35,105 bases of DNA from Bacteroidota bacterium. GTDB lineage: Bacteria; Bacteroidota; Bacteroidia; Flavobacteriales_F; PHOS-HE28. The stretch is from NCBI GenBank assembly GCA_018267055.1, contig JAFDZF010000193.1, positions 1 through 35,105 of the forward strand, given 5' to 3'. Position numbers and translations under genes: made by a program. The notes beneath the pieces are model-generated. The model saw nothing but the letters and a program-made list of their open reading frames with translations, did not search any database and was not told where the DNA came from. This document shows positions 10,260-19,559 of the stretch, in pieces (position 1 is the first letter of the stretch; every line of letters starts with the position of its first letter).

Positions 10260-10313
10260 TTGCCCATTGGTGGTCGCCAATTGGCAGTTGCCCATTGCCG
10301 GTTGCCCGTTGGC
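10258..10313. repeat. Degenerate tandem heptamer array (8 units) between convergent stop codons
   Basis: Eight successive 7-mers follow the pattern nRTTGSC with few deviations: AGTTGCC, CATTGGT, GGTCGCC, AATTGGC, AGTTGCC, CATTGCC, GGTTGCC, CGTTGGC. Units alternate between TTGCC-like and TTGGC-like, giving a 14-bp super-period and a 10-bp palindrome GCCAATTGGC at 10276-10285. The array starts inside the TAG of the upstream gene and ends 3 nt before the stop of the convergent hydrolase gene, filling the whole intergenic space. Confidence 0.8.
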
Positions 10314-10316
10314 AGC

Positions 10317-10952
10317 TTACCGCAGGAACGGGTTCGCCCGCTTCTCCTCGCCGATGGTGGTCTCGGGGCCGTGGCCGCAATACACCACCGTATCGTCCGG
10401 CAGGGGGAAAAGCTGCGTGCGGATGCTGTGCAGGAGCGTATCCAGGTCGCCGCCGGGCAGGTCGGTGCGCCCGATGCTGTGGTGGAAGAGCACATCGCCA
10501 TCGATCACGAACCGCTGCTCCGCGCAGTGGAAGGCCACGTGGCCCGGAGCGTGGCCGGGAACGAAAAGCACGTCCAACCGGGCATCCCCAAGCCGGATGG
10601 TATCGCCTTCGGCCAGGAAGGCGGCCGGCTCGGGCACGGGGTCGCAGTGGGTGCCGTACAGGCGTCCCACCTGGGGGGCGCCCCGCAGCATCGGGAGGTC
10701 GGCCCGATGGACCTCGGGCCGCAGGCCGTAGCGCTTCTCCAGCCAGGCGCAGCCGAACACGTGGTCGATGTGGGCGTGCGTGAGCACAAGACGCACCGGG
10801 GTGATGCCGTTCTCCGTCAGCCACTGCTCCAGCTCGTGCTCTTCGCCCGCGTTCCAGCATCCCGGATCGATGATGAGGCCTTCCCGACCTGAGTGGAGCA
10901 CGTACGTGTTCTCCTGGAACGGGTTGAAGGTGAACTTGGCGATGTGGACCAC
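10317..10952 (-). CDS. MBL-fold metallo-hydrolase, YcbL/glyoxalase II-like
   Basis: A 211-residue metallo-beta-lactamase-fold hydrolase. It shows NTYVLHSGREGLIIDPGC, the metal motif LTHAHIDHVFG (residues 57-67), then FVPGHAPGHVAFH, FVIDGDVLFHHSIGRTDLPGG and VVYCGHGPETTIGEEKR, supplying the His/Asp ligands for two metals. The FHHSIGRTDLPGGD and TTIGEEKRANPF stretches are typical of the short YcbL-type group of hydroxyacylglutathione hydrolase relatives, which lack the roughly 50-residue C-terminal domain of full glyoxalase II. Substrate unknown, probably a thioester or lactone. Start is GTG at 10952. A TACCTTTCG sequence at 10984-10992 on this strand is a possible -7 box. The gene is divergent from the large propeller/barrel gene and convergent with the barrel protein through a repeat array. 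Confidence 0.9.
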   Translation of the reverse strand: MVHIAKFTFNPFQENTYVLHSGREGLIIDPGCWNAGEEHELEQWLTENGITPVRLVLTHAHIDHVFGCAWLEKRYGLRPEVHRADLPMLRGAPQVGRLYGTHCDPVPEPAAFLAEGDTIRLGDARLDVLFVPGHAPGHVAFHCAEQRFVIDGDVLFHHSIGRTDLPGGDLDTLLHSIRTQLFPLPDDTVVYCGHGPETTIGEEKRANPFLR

Positions 10953-11007
10953 GGGGGAAAAGCTAGAACTTCGCGACGACGGCCGAAAGGTAGCCGTACC
11001 GCCCCCT

Positions 11008-14000
11008 GTGCGTCCCTGGATCCGAACCGCGCTCCTCCTGCTGGCCCTGTCCGTGCTGACGCCCCTGCGGGCCCAGTTCTACAATGGCAGCGAACAGGAG
11101 TTCGGCAAGAACCGTGTGCAGTACAAGGAATTCCTCTGGCAGTACTACCGCTTCCCCGAGATCGAGACCTACTTCTACAAGGGCGGGCGCGACCTGGCCC
11201 GCTACGTCTCCATCAGCGGCATGCGCCACAAGAAGGAGATGGAGAAGTTCTTCGACTACACCATCGACGACCGCATCCAGTTCGTGGTGTACAACTCGCT
11301 GAGCGACTTCCGCCAGAGCAACATCGGCGTCACGGGCGACGAGCAGTACAACGTGGGCGGGGTCACCCGCATCGTGGGCACCAAGGTGTTCGTGTACAAT
11401 GAGGGCGACCACGTACTGCTGGACCGCCAGGTGCGCTCCGGCGTGGCGCAGCTGGTGCTGGACCAGATGATGTTCGGCGGCAACTGGCGCGAGGTGTTGA
11501 AGAACAGCACGCTGATGAACCTGCCGGCCTGGTACACCAAGGGCCTAGTGGGCTACTGCGCCGGTCCCTGGGATGCCCGCTCGGAGGACCGCATCCGCGA
11601 CGGGGTGCTCAGCGGCCGCTTCCAGAAGTTCAACCGCCTGGAAGGCGACGATGCCGCGCTGGCCGGGCAGGCCATCTGGACCTACGTGGCCGATGTCTAC
11701 GGGCCCAGCGTGATCCCCAACATCCTGTACATGACCCGCGTGAGCCGCAACCCTGAGAGCGGCTTCCTCTACGTGCTGGGCGTATCGCTGAAGACCCTGA
11801 CGCAGGAGGCCCTGGACCATTACCGCGGCCGGTTCTCCGAAGAGGAGCGCACCCGGGAGGACGTGAAGCTGGAGGAGCTGCCGGTGAAGACCCGCCGCAC
11901 CCGCACCTATTCGCAGTTCAAGCTGAGCCCCGACGGCCGCTACGCCGCGTGGGTGAGCAATGAGCTGGGGCAGTACAAGGTGTGGCTCTACGACCGTGCG
12001 GAGAAGAAGGTGAAGAAGATCGCCAAGGGCGAGAAGAAGATCAACCGCATCATCGACGAGAGCTATCCCGTGCTGGCCTGGCACCCCACCGGGCGCGCCC
12101 TCACCTGGACCAGCGAGCGCAAAGGGGCCCTGCTGCTCAATACCTACACGCTGGACGACCGGAAGGTCCTCCGCAAGCCGGTGTTCCTGCTGGAGAAGGT
12201 GCTGAGCATGGCCTACAGCGATGACGGGCAGCACATGGTGTTCAGCGGCGTGCGTGAAGGGCGCACCGACCTCTACCTGTACTACACCGTGGGCAACCGC
12301 CAGGAGCAGTTGACCGACGACCAGTTCGACGACCTGGACCCCGCCTTCGTCAACAACGGCCGGTCCATCATCTTCAGCAGCGACCGCACCGACGATACCC
12401 TGCGCGCCAACGCCGAAGTGGCCTGGGTGAACGGGAAGAAGGACCTCTTCCTGTACGACCTCGCTTCGCGGTCCCCACTGCTCACGCGCCTCTCCGACAC
12501 GCCCGGGGTGGACGAGCGCCAGCCCGCCCAGTACGACAGCGCCAGCTACACCTACCTGAGCGATGCGCAGCACCTGGTGGACCGCTGGGCGGCCCGGTAC
12601 GACAGCGCGGTGAGCGCGGTGGACACCGTCATCCACTACCGCTACTTCACCACCGAGCAGCGCCTCACCGACTACAAGCGCGGGATCCTGGAGCAGAACG
12701 TGGTGGCCAAGCGGGGCTGGTACGCGCAGCTGATGTACATCAACGGCCGCTACCGCTTCTTCACCGGCCGCACCAGCGACGCGCGCTCCGCGCAGGAGGC
12801 CGAGCCCCGTCCCGGCGTGCCGGGGCATCAGGAAAGCGCCACCGGCGGGGCCGTCACCGATGACATGAGCACCGTGGTGAAGGTGGACCCCTGGCAGCCG
12901 CGCGACACCGCCGACGCCGTGGACATCCACAACTACCGGTTCGCCGATGAAGCACCCGGTACCACGTCCCCCGCGGGCTCCGCGGAAGCCCGGCCCGAGG
13001 TGCCCGTGATCGGCCTGCCCGCGCCGCCGGTGGACACCGCGCTGGTGACGTCGCTCACGTTCCCCGAGCAGCGCAACTACAACGTGAACTTCGCCACCGA
13101 CGAAGTGCTCACCCAGCTGGACAACAGCTACGACTCGCAGTTCTACCAGCCCCTCACCGGCCCAGGCACCCTGAACCCCGGCCTCAGCGGCCTGATGCGC
13201 ATGGCCGCCAGCGACCTCTTCGAGGACTACAAGATCGTGGGCGGCTTCCGGCTGGCGCTGGACCTGAACAACAACACCTACCTGCTCAAGTTCGCCGACC
13301 TGCGCAAGCGGCTCGACAAGGAGATCATCCTGCAGCGGCAGGGCATCCAGGGGCTCAGCGACCTCGGCGTGGTGAAGCTGCACACCCACCAGGCCACCTA
13401 TCGCCTCACCTATCCCTTCGACGAGCTCACCTGCCTGCGCGGCTCGGTCTTCTACCGCAACGACCGCTACGTGATGCAGAGCATCGACCAGTTCACCCTG
13501 GCCGTGCCGAACGCCTACGACCAGACCGTGGGCGCCCGCCTGGAGCTGGTGTACGACAGCAGCATCCCGCGCGGGCTCAACCTCTACACCGGCTGGAAGG
13601 CGAAGATCTTCGGCGAGTACTACAAGCAGCCCGACGGCGAGCGCACCGACATGCAGGTGCTGGGCCTGGACGTCCGGCATTCGCTGCGCATCCACCGCGA
13701 CCTCATCTGGGTGAACCGCCTGGCGGGCTCCACCTCGCTCGGCAGTCGCAAGGTGCTCTTCTTCATGGGCGGCGTGGACAACTGGCTCTTCGCCAAGGTG
13801 GACAACAGCGTGCCCATCGATTTCTCACAGAACTATTTCTACCAGTCGCTGGCGGTGCCCCTGCGCGGCTTCTACTACAACGCCCGCAACGGCAACTCCT
13901 TCGCGGTGCTGAACTCCGAGCTGCGCGTGCCCATCTTCCGCTACCTGCTGAACCGGCCCATCCGCAGCGATTTCTTCCAGAACTTCCAAGTGGTGGCCTT

Positions 14001-14253
14001 CGGCGACATGGGCACGGCATGGACGGGCAACGACCCGTACGCGGAGGACAACTTCTTCAACCGCCAGGTGATCAACAGGAACCCGCTCACCATCACCATC
14101 AAGAACCAGCGCGAGCCGATCATCGGCGGTTACGGCTTCGGCCTGCGCACGCGCCTGCTCGGCTACTTCGTCCGCGGCGACTGGGCCTGGGGGGTGGACG
14201 ACGGCGTGATCCAGAAAGGCGTGTTCCATTTCTCGCTCAGCCTTGATATCTGA
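11008..14253 (+). CDS. Large exported protein: degenerate peptidase-MA-like domain, TolB-like propeller and C-terminal barrel
   Basis: No experimentally defined family recognised; such proteins are often labelled TolB-like in Bacteroidota. With the GTG at 11008 the product is 1,081 residues and starts with a signal peptide ending LTPLRAQ. Residues about 30-280 resemble a gluzincin (peptidase MA) domain: LPAWYTKGLVGYCAG (172-186) matches its LPxWxxEGLaxY helix, but the expected HExxH about 30 residues earlier reads RSGVAQLVLDQM (143-154), so catalysis is not expected. Residues about 300-490 hold propeller blades (FKLSPDGRYAAWVSN, LAWHPTGRALTWTS, MAYSDDGQHMVFSGVREG, PAFVNNGRSIIFSSDR). After a linker rich in Pro and Ala (590-680), about 690-1081 has strand-like repeats ending in FHFSLSLDI, consistent with an outer-membrane barrel. 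The frame is open further upstream, but that part overlaps the divergent hydrolase gene and would precede the signal peptide. The TSUP gene follows 4 nt after the stop. Confidence 0.8.
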   Translation: MRPWIRTALLLLALSVLTPLRAQFYNGSEQEFGKNRVQYKEFLWQYYRFPEIETYFYKGGRDLARYVSISGMRHKKEMEKFFDYTIDDRIQFVVYNSLSDFRQSNIGVTGDEQYNVGGVTRIVGTKVFVYNEGDHVLLDRQVRSGVAQLVLDQMMFGGNWREVLKNSTLMNLPAWYTKGLVGYCAGPWDARSEDRIRDGVLSGRFQKFNRLEGDDAALAGQAIWTYVADVYGPSVIPNILYMTRVSRNPESGFLYVLGVSLKTLTQEALDHYRGRFSEEERTREDVKLEELPVKTRRTRTYSQFKLSPDGRYAAWVSNELGQYKVWLYDRAEKKVKKIAKGEKKINRIIDESYPVLAWHPTGRALTWTSERKGALLLNTYTLDDRKVLRKPVFLLEKVLSMAYSDDGQHMVFSGVREGRTDLYLYYTVGNRQEQLTDDQFDDLDPAFVNNGRSIIFSSDRTDDTLRANAEVAWVNGKKDLFLYDLASRSPLLTRLSDTPGVDERQPAQYDSASYTYLSDAQHLVDRWAARYDSAVSAVDTVIHYRYFTTEQRLTDYKRGILEQNVVAKRGWYAQLMYINGRYRFFTGRTSDARSAQEAEPRPGVPGHQESATGGAVTDDMSTVVKVDPWQPRDTADAVDIHNYRFADEAPGTTSPAGSAEARPEVPVIGLPAPPVDTALVTSLTFPEQRNYNVNFATDEVLTQLDNSYDSQFYQPLTGPGTLNPGLSGLMRMAASDLFEDYKIVGGFRLALDLNNNTYLLKFADLRKRLDKEIILQRQGIQGLSDLGVVKLHTHQATYRLTYPFDELTCLRGSVFYRNDRYVMQSIDQFTLAVPNAYDQTVGARLELVYDSSIPRGLNLYTGWKAKIFGEYYKQPDGERTDMQVLGLDVRHSLRIHRDLIWVNRLAGSTSLGSRKVLFFMGGVDNWLFAKVDNSVPIDFSQNYFYQSLAVPLRGFYYNARNGNSFAVLNSELRVPIFRYLLNRPIRSDFFQNFQVVAFGDMGTAWTGNDPYAEDNFFNRQVINRNPLTITIKNQREPIIGGYGFGLRTRLLGYFVRGDWAWGVDDGVIQKGVFHFSLSLDI

Positions 14254-14257
14254 CCGC

Positions 14258-14632
14258 ATGGCGATGTCGTTCACAACGCTGCTCCTGCTCGTGCTGATCG
14301 GCCTGTGCGCCGGGCTGCTCAGCGGCTTCGTGGGGGTGGGCGGCGGCATCATCATCGTGCCGGCACTGATGTGGCTGCTGGGCTTCACCCAGCACCAGGC
14401 CACGGGCACCAGCCTCGCCGTGCTGCTGCTGCCGGTGGGCATCCTCGCGGTGGTCAACTATTACCGGGCCGGCCACATCGACCTCAAGGCGGCGGCCATC
14501 ATCTCCCTCGCCTTCGTCCTCGGCGGCTGGTTCGGGAGCAAGGCTTCGCTGGCGTTGCCGGCGGACGTCGTGCGCAAGGTCTTCGGCGTGGTGATGATCA
14601 TCGCGGCCCTCAAACTGATCTTCGGCAAGTGA
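14258..14632 (+). CDS. Half-size TauE/SafE (TSUP) family membrane protein
   Basis: TSUP proteins move small anions or organosulfur compounds across the inner membrane. This 124-residue protein has four hydrophobic segments and the family signature GLLSGFVGVGGGIIIVPAL followed by LGFTQHQATGTSLAVLLLP; DLKAAAIISLAFVLGGWFGS is the second conserved block. Full-length members have two such halves (about 250 residues); this has one, so it presumably works as a dimer. Start is ATG at 14258; a second ATG at 14264 is nearly as good. It lies 4 nt after the propeller/barrel gene, and its TGA overlaps the GTG of the next gene (GTGA), so all three are likely one operon. Substrate cannot be told from sequence. 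Confidence 0.85.
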   Translation: MAMSFTTLLLLVLIGLCAGLLSGFVGVGGGIIIVPALMWLLGFTQHQATGTSLAVLLLPVGILAVVNYYRAGHIDLKAAAIISLAFVLGGWFGSKASLALPADVVRKVFGVVMIIAALKLIFGK

Positions 14633-15801
14633 TCGCCCGCATCCACGAGCTGGCGCACCAGGCCCGTGCGGAGGTGGTGCGGTTGCGCCGCCACCTGCAC
14701 GCCCACCCGGAGCTGAGCTACGAGGAGCATGCCACGGGCCGCTACATCGCCGAGCAGCTGCGGGCCATCGGCATCGCCGTGCGCGAAGGAGTGGCCGGCA
14801 CCGGCGTGATCGGCGTGGTGCAGGGCCTGCCGGGTGACGGCTGCATCTGCCTGCGCGCCGACATCGATGCGCTGCCCATCCACGAGCGCAACGACGCGCC
14901 CTACCGCTCGGTGAACGAGGGCGTGATGCACGCCTGCGGCCACGATGCCCATAGCGCCATGGTCCTCGGGGCCGGTGCCATCCTGCATGCGCTGCGCGCG
15001 GAATGGAAGGGCACGGTGCTGCTGCTCTTCCAGCCCGGCGAGGAGAAGATCCCCGGGGGTGCCACGCTGGTGCTGCAGGAGGACGCGCTGCGCGGGCCGC
15101 GCCCATCCGTCATCCTGGGCCAGCACGTGACGCCGGAACTGGCCGCGGGGAAGGTGGGCTTCCGCGAGGGTCCGTTCATGGCCAGCAGCGATGAGCTCTA
15201 CGTGACCGTGAAGGGCAGGGGAGGCCATGCCGCCGCACCGGACAAGCTGATCGACCCCATCCTGATCGCCGCGCGCCTGCTGCTCACCTTGAAGGAGGAC
15301 TTCGCCGCCTTCCGCCCGGAGGAACCGAAACTGCTCGGCTTCGGCCAGGTGATCGCCAACGGGGCCACCAACGTGGTGCCCGACGAGGTGCATATCGCCG
15401 GCACATTAAGGGCCTTCGATGAACCGCTGCGCGCCGAGCTGCACACGTGGCTGCCCCGCCGTGCGAACGAGATCTGTTCGGCTTTCGGCGGTTCCTGCGA
15501 CTTCGCGGTGCACCGGGGCTACCCGGTGCTGGTGAACGATGCGGCCGTGACCGCCCGGATGAAGGCCAACGCGGAGGCCTACCTGGGCGCGGAGAACGTG
15601 GTGCGCATGGACCGCCGCATGGGGAGCGAGGACTTCGCCTTCTACACCCACGCGATGCCGGGCTGCTTCTACCGGCTCGGTACCGGGATGCAGGAAGGCC
15701 ATGGCGGCCTGCACACGCCCACCTTCGAGCTGGACGAGGACGCGCTCCGCATCGGCAGCGGGCTGATGGCGTGGAATGCGATCAGCGAGCTGAAGGGTTA
15801 G
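14629..15801 (+). CDS. M20 family metallopeptidase / N-acyl amino acid amidohydrolase
   Basis: A dizinc amidohydrolase of the M20D (hippurate / N-acyl-amino acid / IAA-amino acid hydrolase) group, 390 residues. Seen are RRHLHAHPELSYEEH (21-35), LRADIDALPIHE (75-86), the metal motif MHACGHDAHSAMVLG (101-115), FQPGEEKIPGG (135-145) with the catalytic Glu pair, LGQHVTPELAAGKVG, the dimerisation-domain motif GRGGHAAAPDKLIDPI, and the C-terminal ligand region GSEDFAFY. The GTG at 14629 overlaps the upstream TGA and is the only start that preserves the N-terminal helix; no in-frame ATG is near. No signal peptide, so cytoplasmic. Exact substrate unknown. The preceding TSUP transporter may be functionally linked, but that is inference from coupling alone. 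Confidence 0.92.
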   Translation: MIARIHELAHQARAEVVRLRRHLHAHPELSYEEHATGRYIAEQLRAIGIAVREGVAGTGVIGVVQGLPGDGCICLRADIDALPIHERNDAPYRSVNEGVMHACGHDAHSAMVLGAGAILHALRAEWKGTVLLLFQPGEEKIPGGATLVLQEDALRGPRPSVILGQHVTPELAAGKVGFREGPFMASSDELYVTVKGRGGHAAAPDKLIDPILIAARLLLTLKEDFAAFRPEEPKLLGFGQVIANGATNVVPDEVHIAGTLRAFDEPLRAELHTWLPRRANEICSAFGGSCDFAVHRGYPVLVNDAAVTARMKANAEAYLGAENVVRMDRRMGSEDFAFYTHAMPGCFYRLGTGMQEGHGGLHTPTFELDEDALRIGSGLMAWNAISELKG

Positions 15802-15810
15802 CGAAGTTTA

Positions 15811-15826
15811 CGGGACCGATGTCCCG
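15811..15826. other. Short perfect hairpin after the M20 operon; possible terminator stem or intergenic repeat remnant
   Basis: CGGGAC (15811-15816) and GTCCCG (15821-15826) pair perfectly around a CGAT loop, 10 nt after the M20 stop. No T tract follows; the next bases are GCTCCGCTCGACGTGACC, which look like the arm of a dispersed intergenic palindrome seen in many genomes. Either a weak terminator or a degenerate REP-like element. Confidence 0.35.
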
Positions 15827-15892
15827 GCTCCGCTCGACGTGACCTATGCGGCTGGAACGTAATGGCTGTTCCACCCGCGAACGGTGCGGCCT

Positions 15893-16309
15893 TCATTTAA
15901 AGACGACCATCTTCCCGTATCCGGTGGCGATCGCGTGAAGCCCATTGTCGTTGCGGAGATGCCAGCATTCATACAGGGTCGAGAGGCGGATGAACTGGAT
16001 CCTTATGCCATTCTCCAGCGTGACCGTAAGATCGAGCGTGCCATCGTCCAGGTCGAGCATGGAGATCGAACGCCCGACGACCAGTTCCGATGCTTCGGCT
16101 GCTGCATCGATGACCGGCTTGCGTCCCCATTTCCTTCCGTGATCGTCCCTGGTCACGCACATGCCATCCGGTCCGATGATGCGCCAGGGGCATTCGACCT
16201 CGAACCACGCCCGATCACAGCGGAACTCCCATCCGGACCCGGTCATGCGTACCTGTAGGACCTTGGCGCCGATCACCCAAGCCAGGTCCTTGGTGGTGAA
16301 CGCGGACAT
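15893..16309 (-). CDS. Hypothetical protein, 138 aa, downstream of recQ
   Basis: Not recognised with confidence. The product is soluble and rich in Trp and charged residues, with two similar beta-rich halves: GAKVLQVRM, GWEFRCDRAWFEVECPWRI in the first, and GRSISMLDLDDGTLDLTVTL, ENGIRIQFI, YECWHLR in the second. This pattern (strand, Asp/Gly turn, 'ecPWR', later 'yE.W.l') recurs in small uncharacterised bacterial proteins of DUF6188-like appearance; that link is an impression, not a search result. The ATG at 16309 lies 15 nt after the recQ stop on the same strand, so it may be the tail of the recQ transcript. Its base composition is visibly less GC-rich, with less third-position bias than its neighbours, suggesting a recent arrival or relaxed selection. 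Confidence 0.6.
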   Translation of the reverse strand: MSAFTTKDLAWVIGAKVLQVRMTGSGWEFRCDRAWFEVECPWRIIGPDGMCVTRDDHGRKWGRKPVIDAAAEASELVVGRSISMLDLDDGTLDLTVTLENGIRIQFIRLSTLYECWHLRNDNGLHAIATGYGKMVVFK

Positions 16310-16324
16310 GGATCGTGCAGCGAA

Positions 16325-18514
<2,190 letters not shown>

Positions 18515-18556
18515 GAGAGGCGGCAGGGAGCGGCCGCGAGATGTGGATTGATCGCT

Positions 18557-18564
18557 TAAAAGTA
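18557..18564 (-). promoter_or_regulatory. Predicted -7 box of recQ
   Basis: The minus strand reads TACTTTTA, one base off TAnnTTTG, 42 nt before the recQ ATG at 18514. No well-spaced TTG was found. Confidence 0.45.
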
Positions 18565-18662
18565 GGATGAACGCAGGATCCGGCCGATCATTCTTAACAA
18601 GCCTTTGCGAACCTGAGCGCCAGGGGCTTGACAAGGGTTGAAAACTGCCGTAATGGCGGGGA

Positions 18663-18690
18663 GGTCCGCCCCGGACCCCGGCTATCTTTG
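18663..18690 (+). promoter_or_regulatory. tatC promoter: palindrome plus -7 box
   Basis: TATCTTTG at 18683-18690 is a perfect -7 box, 24 nt before the tatC ATG. Immediately upstream, GGTCCG-CCC-CGGACC (18663-18677) is a perfect 6-bp inverted repeat that would overlap the -15 to -30 region, so it could be an operator or simply a GC-rich hairpin. A canonical -33 TTG is missing at the right spacing. Confidence 0.5.
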
Positions 18691-18714
18691 GCCCTGCCCT
18701 TCTGGGCCCTGCGC

Positions 18715-19551
18715 ATGGCCGAGCCACGGAAGGAGATGACGTTCCTGGAGCATCTGGAAGAGCTGCGCTGGACCCTTGTCCGCTCTGCCCTGGCCATCGT
18801 GGTGGGCACCGTGCTGGCCTTCTGGTTCAAGGACGTGGTGTTCGACACCATCATCCTGGCCCCCCAGCGGCCCGATTTCATCACGTACCGGGCCTTTTGC
18901 TGGGCCGCGATCCGGCTTGGGCTGGACCGTTCATTTTGTGCTGATTCCACGGGTTTCACCCTGATGAACACCCAGATGGGGGGGCAGTTCATGACCCACC
19001 TCATGGTCTCCTTCGTGATGGGGGCCATCCTGGCCGTGCCCTATGTGCTGTGGGAGATCTGGCGCTTCGTGAAGCCCGCCCTGAAAGGCACCGAGCAGCG
19101 GGCGGTGAGCGGGGTGGTCTTCTTCAGTAGCCTGCTCTTCCTGCTGGGGGTGGTCTTCGGCTACTACGTGCTCACCCCCATGAGCATCCAGTTCCTGGGC
19201 ACTTACACGGTGAGCGCCTCCGTTCCCAACCTGGTGGACCTCAACAGCTACATCGGCACGGTGACCTCCCTGACCCTCTGGACCGGGGTGGTGTTCGAAC
19301 TGCCGCTGTTCGTGTACTTCTTCGCCCGGATGGGCCTGGTGGGGCCCACGTTCCTGCGCACCTACCGGAAGCATGCCTATGTGGTGATCCTGATCGTGGC
19401 CGCCATCATCACCCCGCCGGACGTCACCAGCCAGATCCTCGTCTCCCTGCCCCTCATCGCCCTCTACGAAGGCAGCATCCTGCTGGCGGCCCGCACCGAG
19501 CGGCGCCTGCAGCGGGCGAACCCCACAACCACTGTCGCCCAAGCCCGTTGA
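18715..19551 (+). CDS. tatC: Twin-arginine translocase subunit TatC
   Basis: TatC is the inner-membrane receptor for folded twin-arginine precursors. The 278-residue protein opens with MTFLEHLEELRWTLVRS (about residues 8-24), the cytoplasmic N-terminal signature. It has six hydrophobic segments, the conserved periplasmic/TM2 stretch MGGQFMTHLMVSFVMGAILA, the loop PYVLWEIWRFVKPALK with its functional Glu, and ITPPDVTSQILVSLPLIALY near the end. The first periplasmic loop is long (APQRPDFITYRAFCWAA and following), as usual for Bacteroidota TatC. The ATG at 18715 is chosen because an upstream in-frame start would precede the TATCTTTG box. tatA/tatB are not adjacent. The DUF5686 gene begins 8 nt after the stop. 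Confidence 0.95.
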   Translation: MAEPRKEMTFLEHLEELRWTLVRSALAIVVGTVLAFWFKDVVFDTIILAPQRPDFITYRAFCWAAIRLGLDRSFCADSTGFTLMNTQMGGQFMTHLMVSFVMGAILAVPYVLWEIWRFVKPALKGTEQRAVSGVVFFSSLLFLLGVVFGYYVLTPMSIQFLGTYTVSASVPNLVDLNSYIGTVTSLTLWTGVVFELPLFVYFFARMGLVGPTFLRTYRKHAYVVILIVAAIITPPDVTSQILVSLPLIALYEGSILLAARTERRLQRANPTTTVAQAR

Positions 19552-19559
19552 ACGCGCTG

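Noticed and set aside
10258-10313. CRISPR array
   Set aside because: The units are 7 bp and contiguous, with no spacers and no cas genes nearby.
10768-11007. 80-residue upstream extension of the propeller/barrel protein
   Set aside because: It overlaps the divergent metallo-hydrolase gene and would bury the signal peptide; GTG at 11008 is the better start.
18515-18727. 71-residue upstream extension of RecQ
   Set aside because: It crosses the tatC start and promoter and has no similarity to RecQ N-termini.
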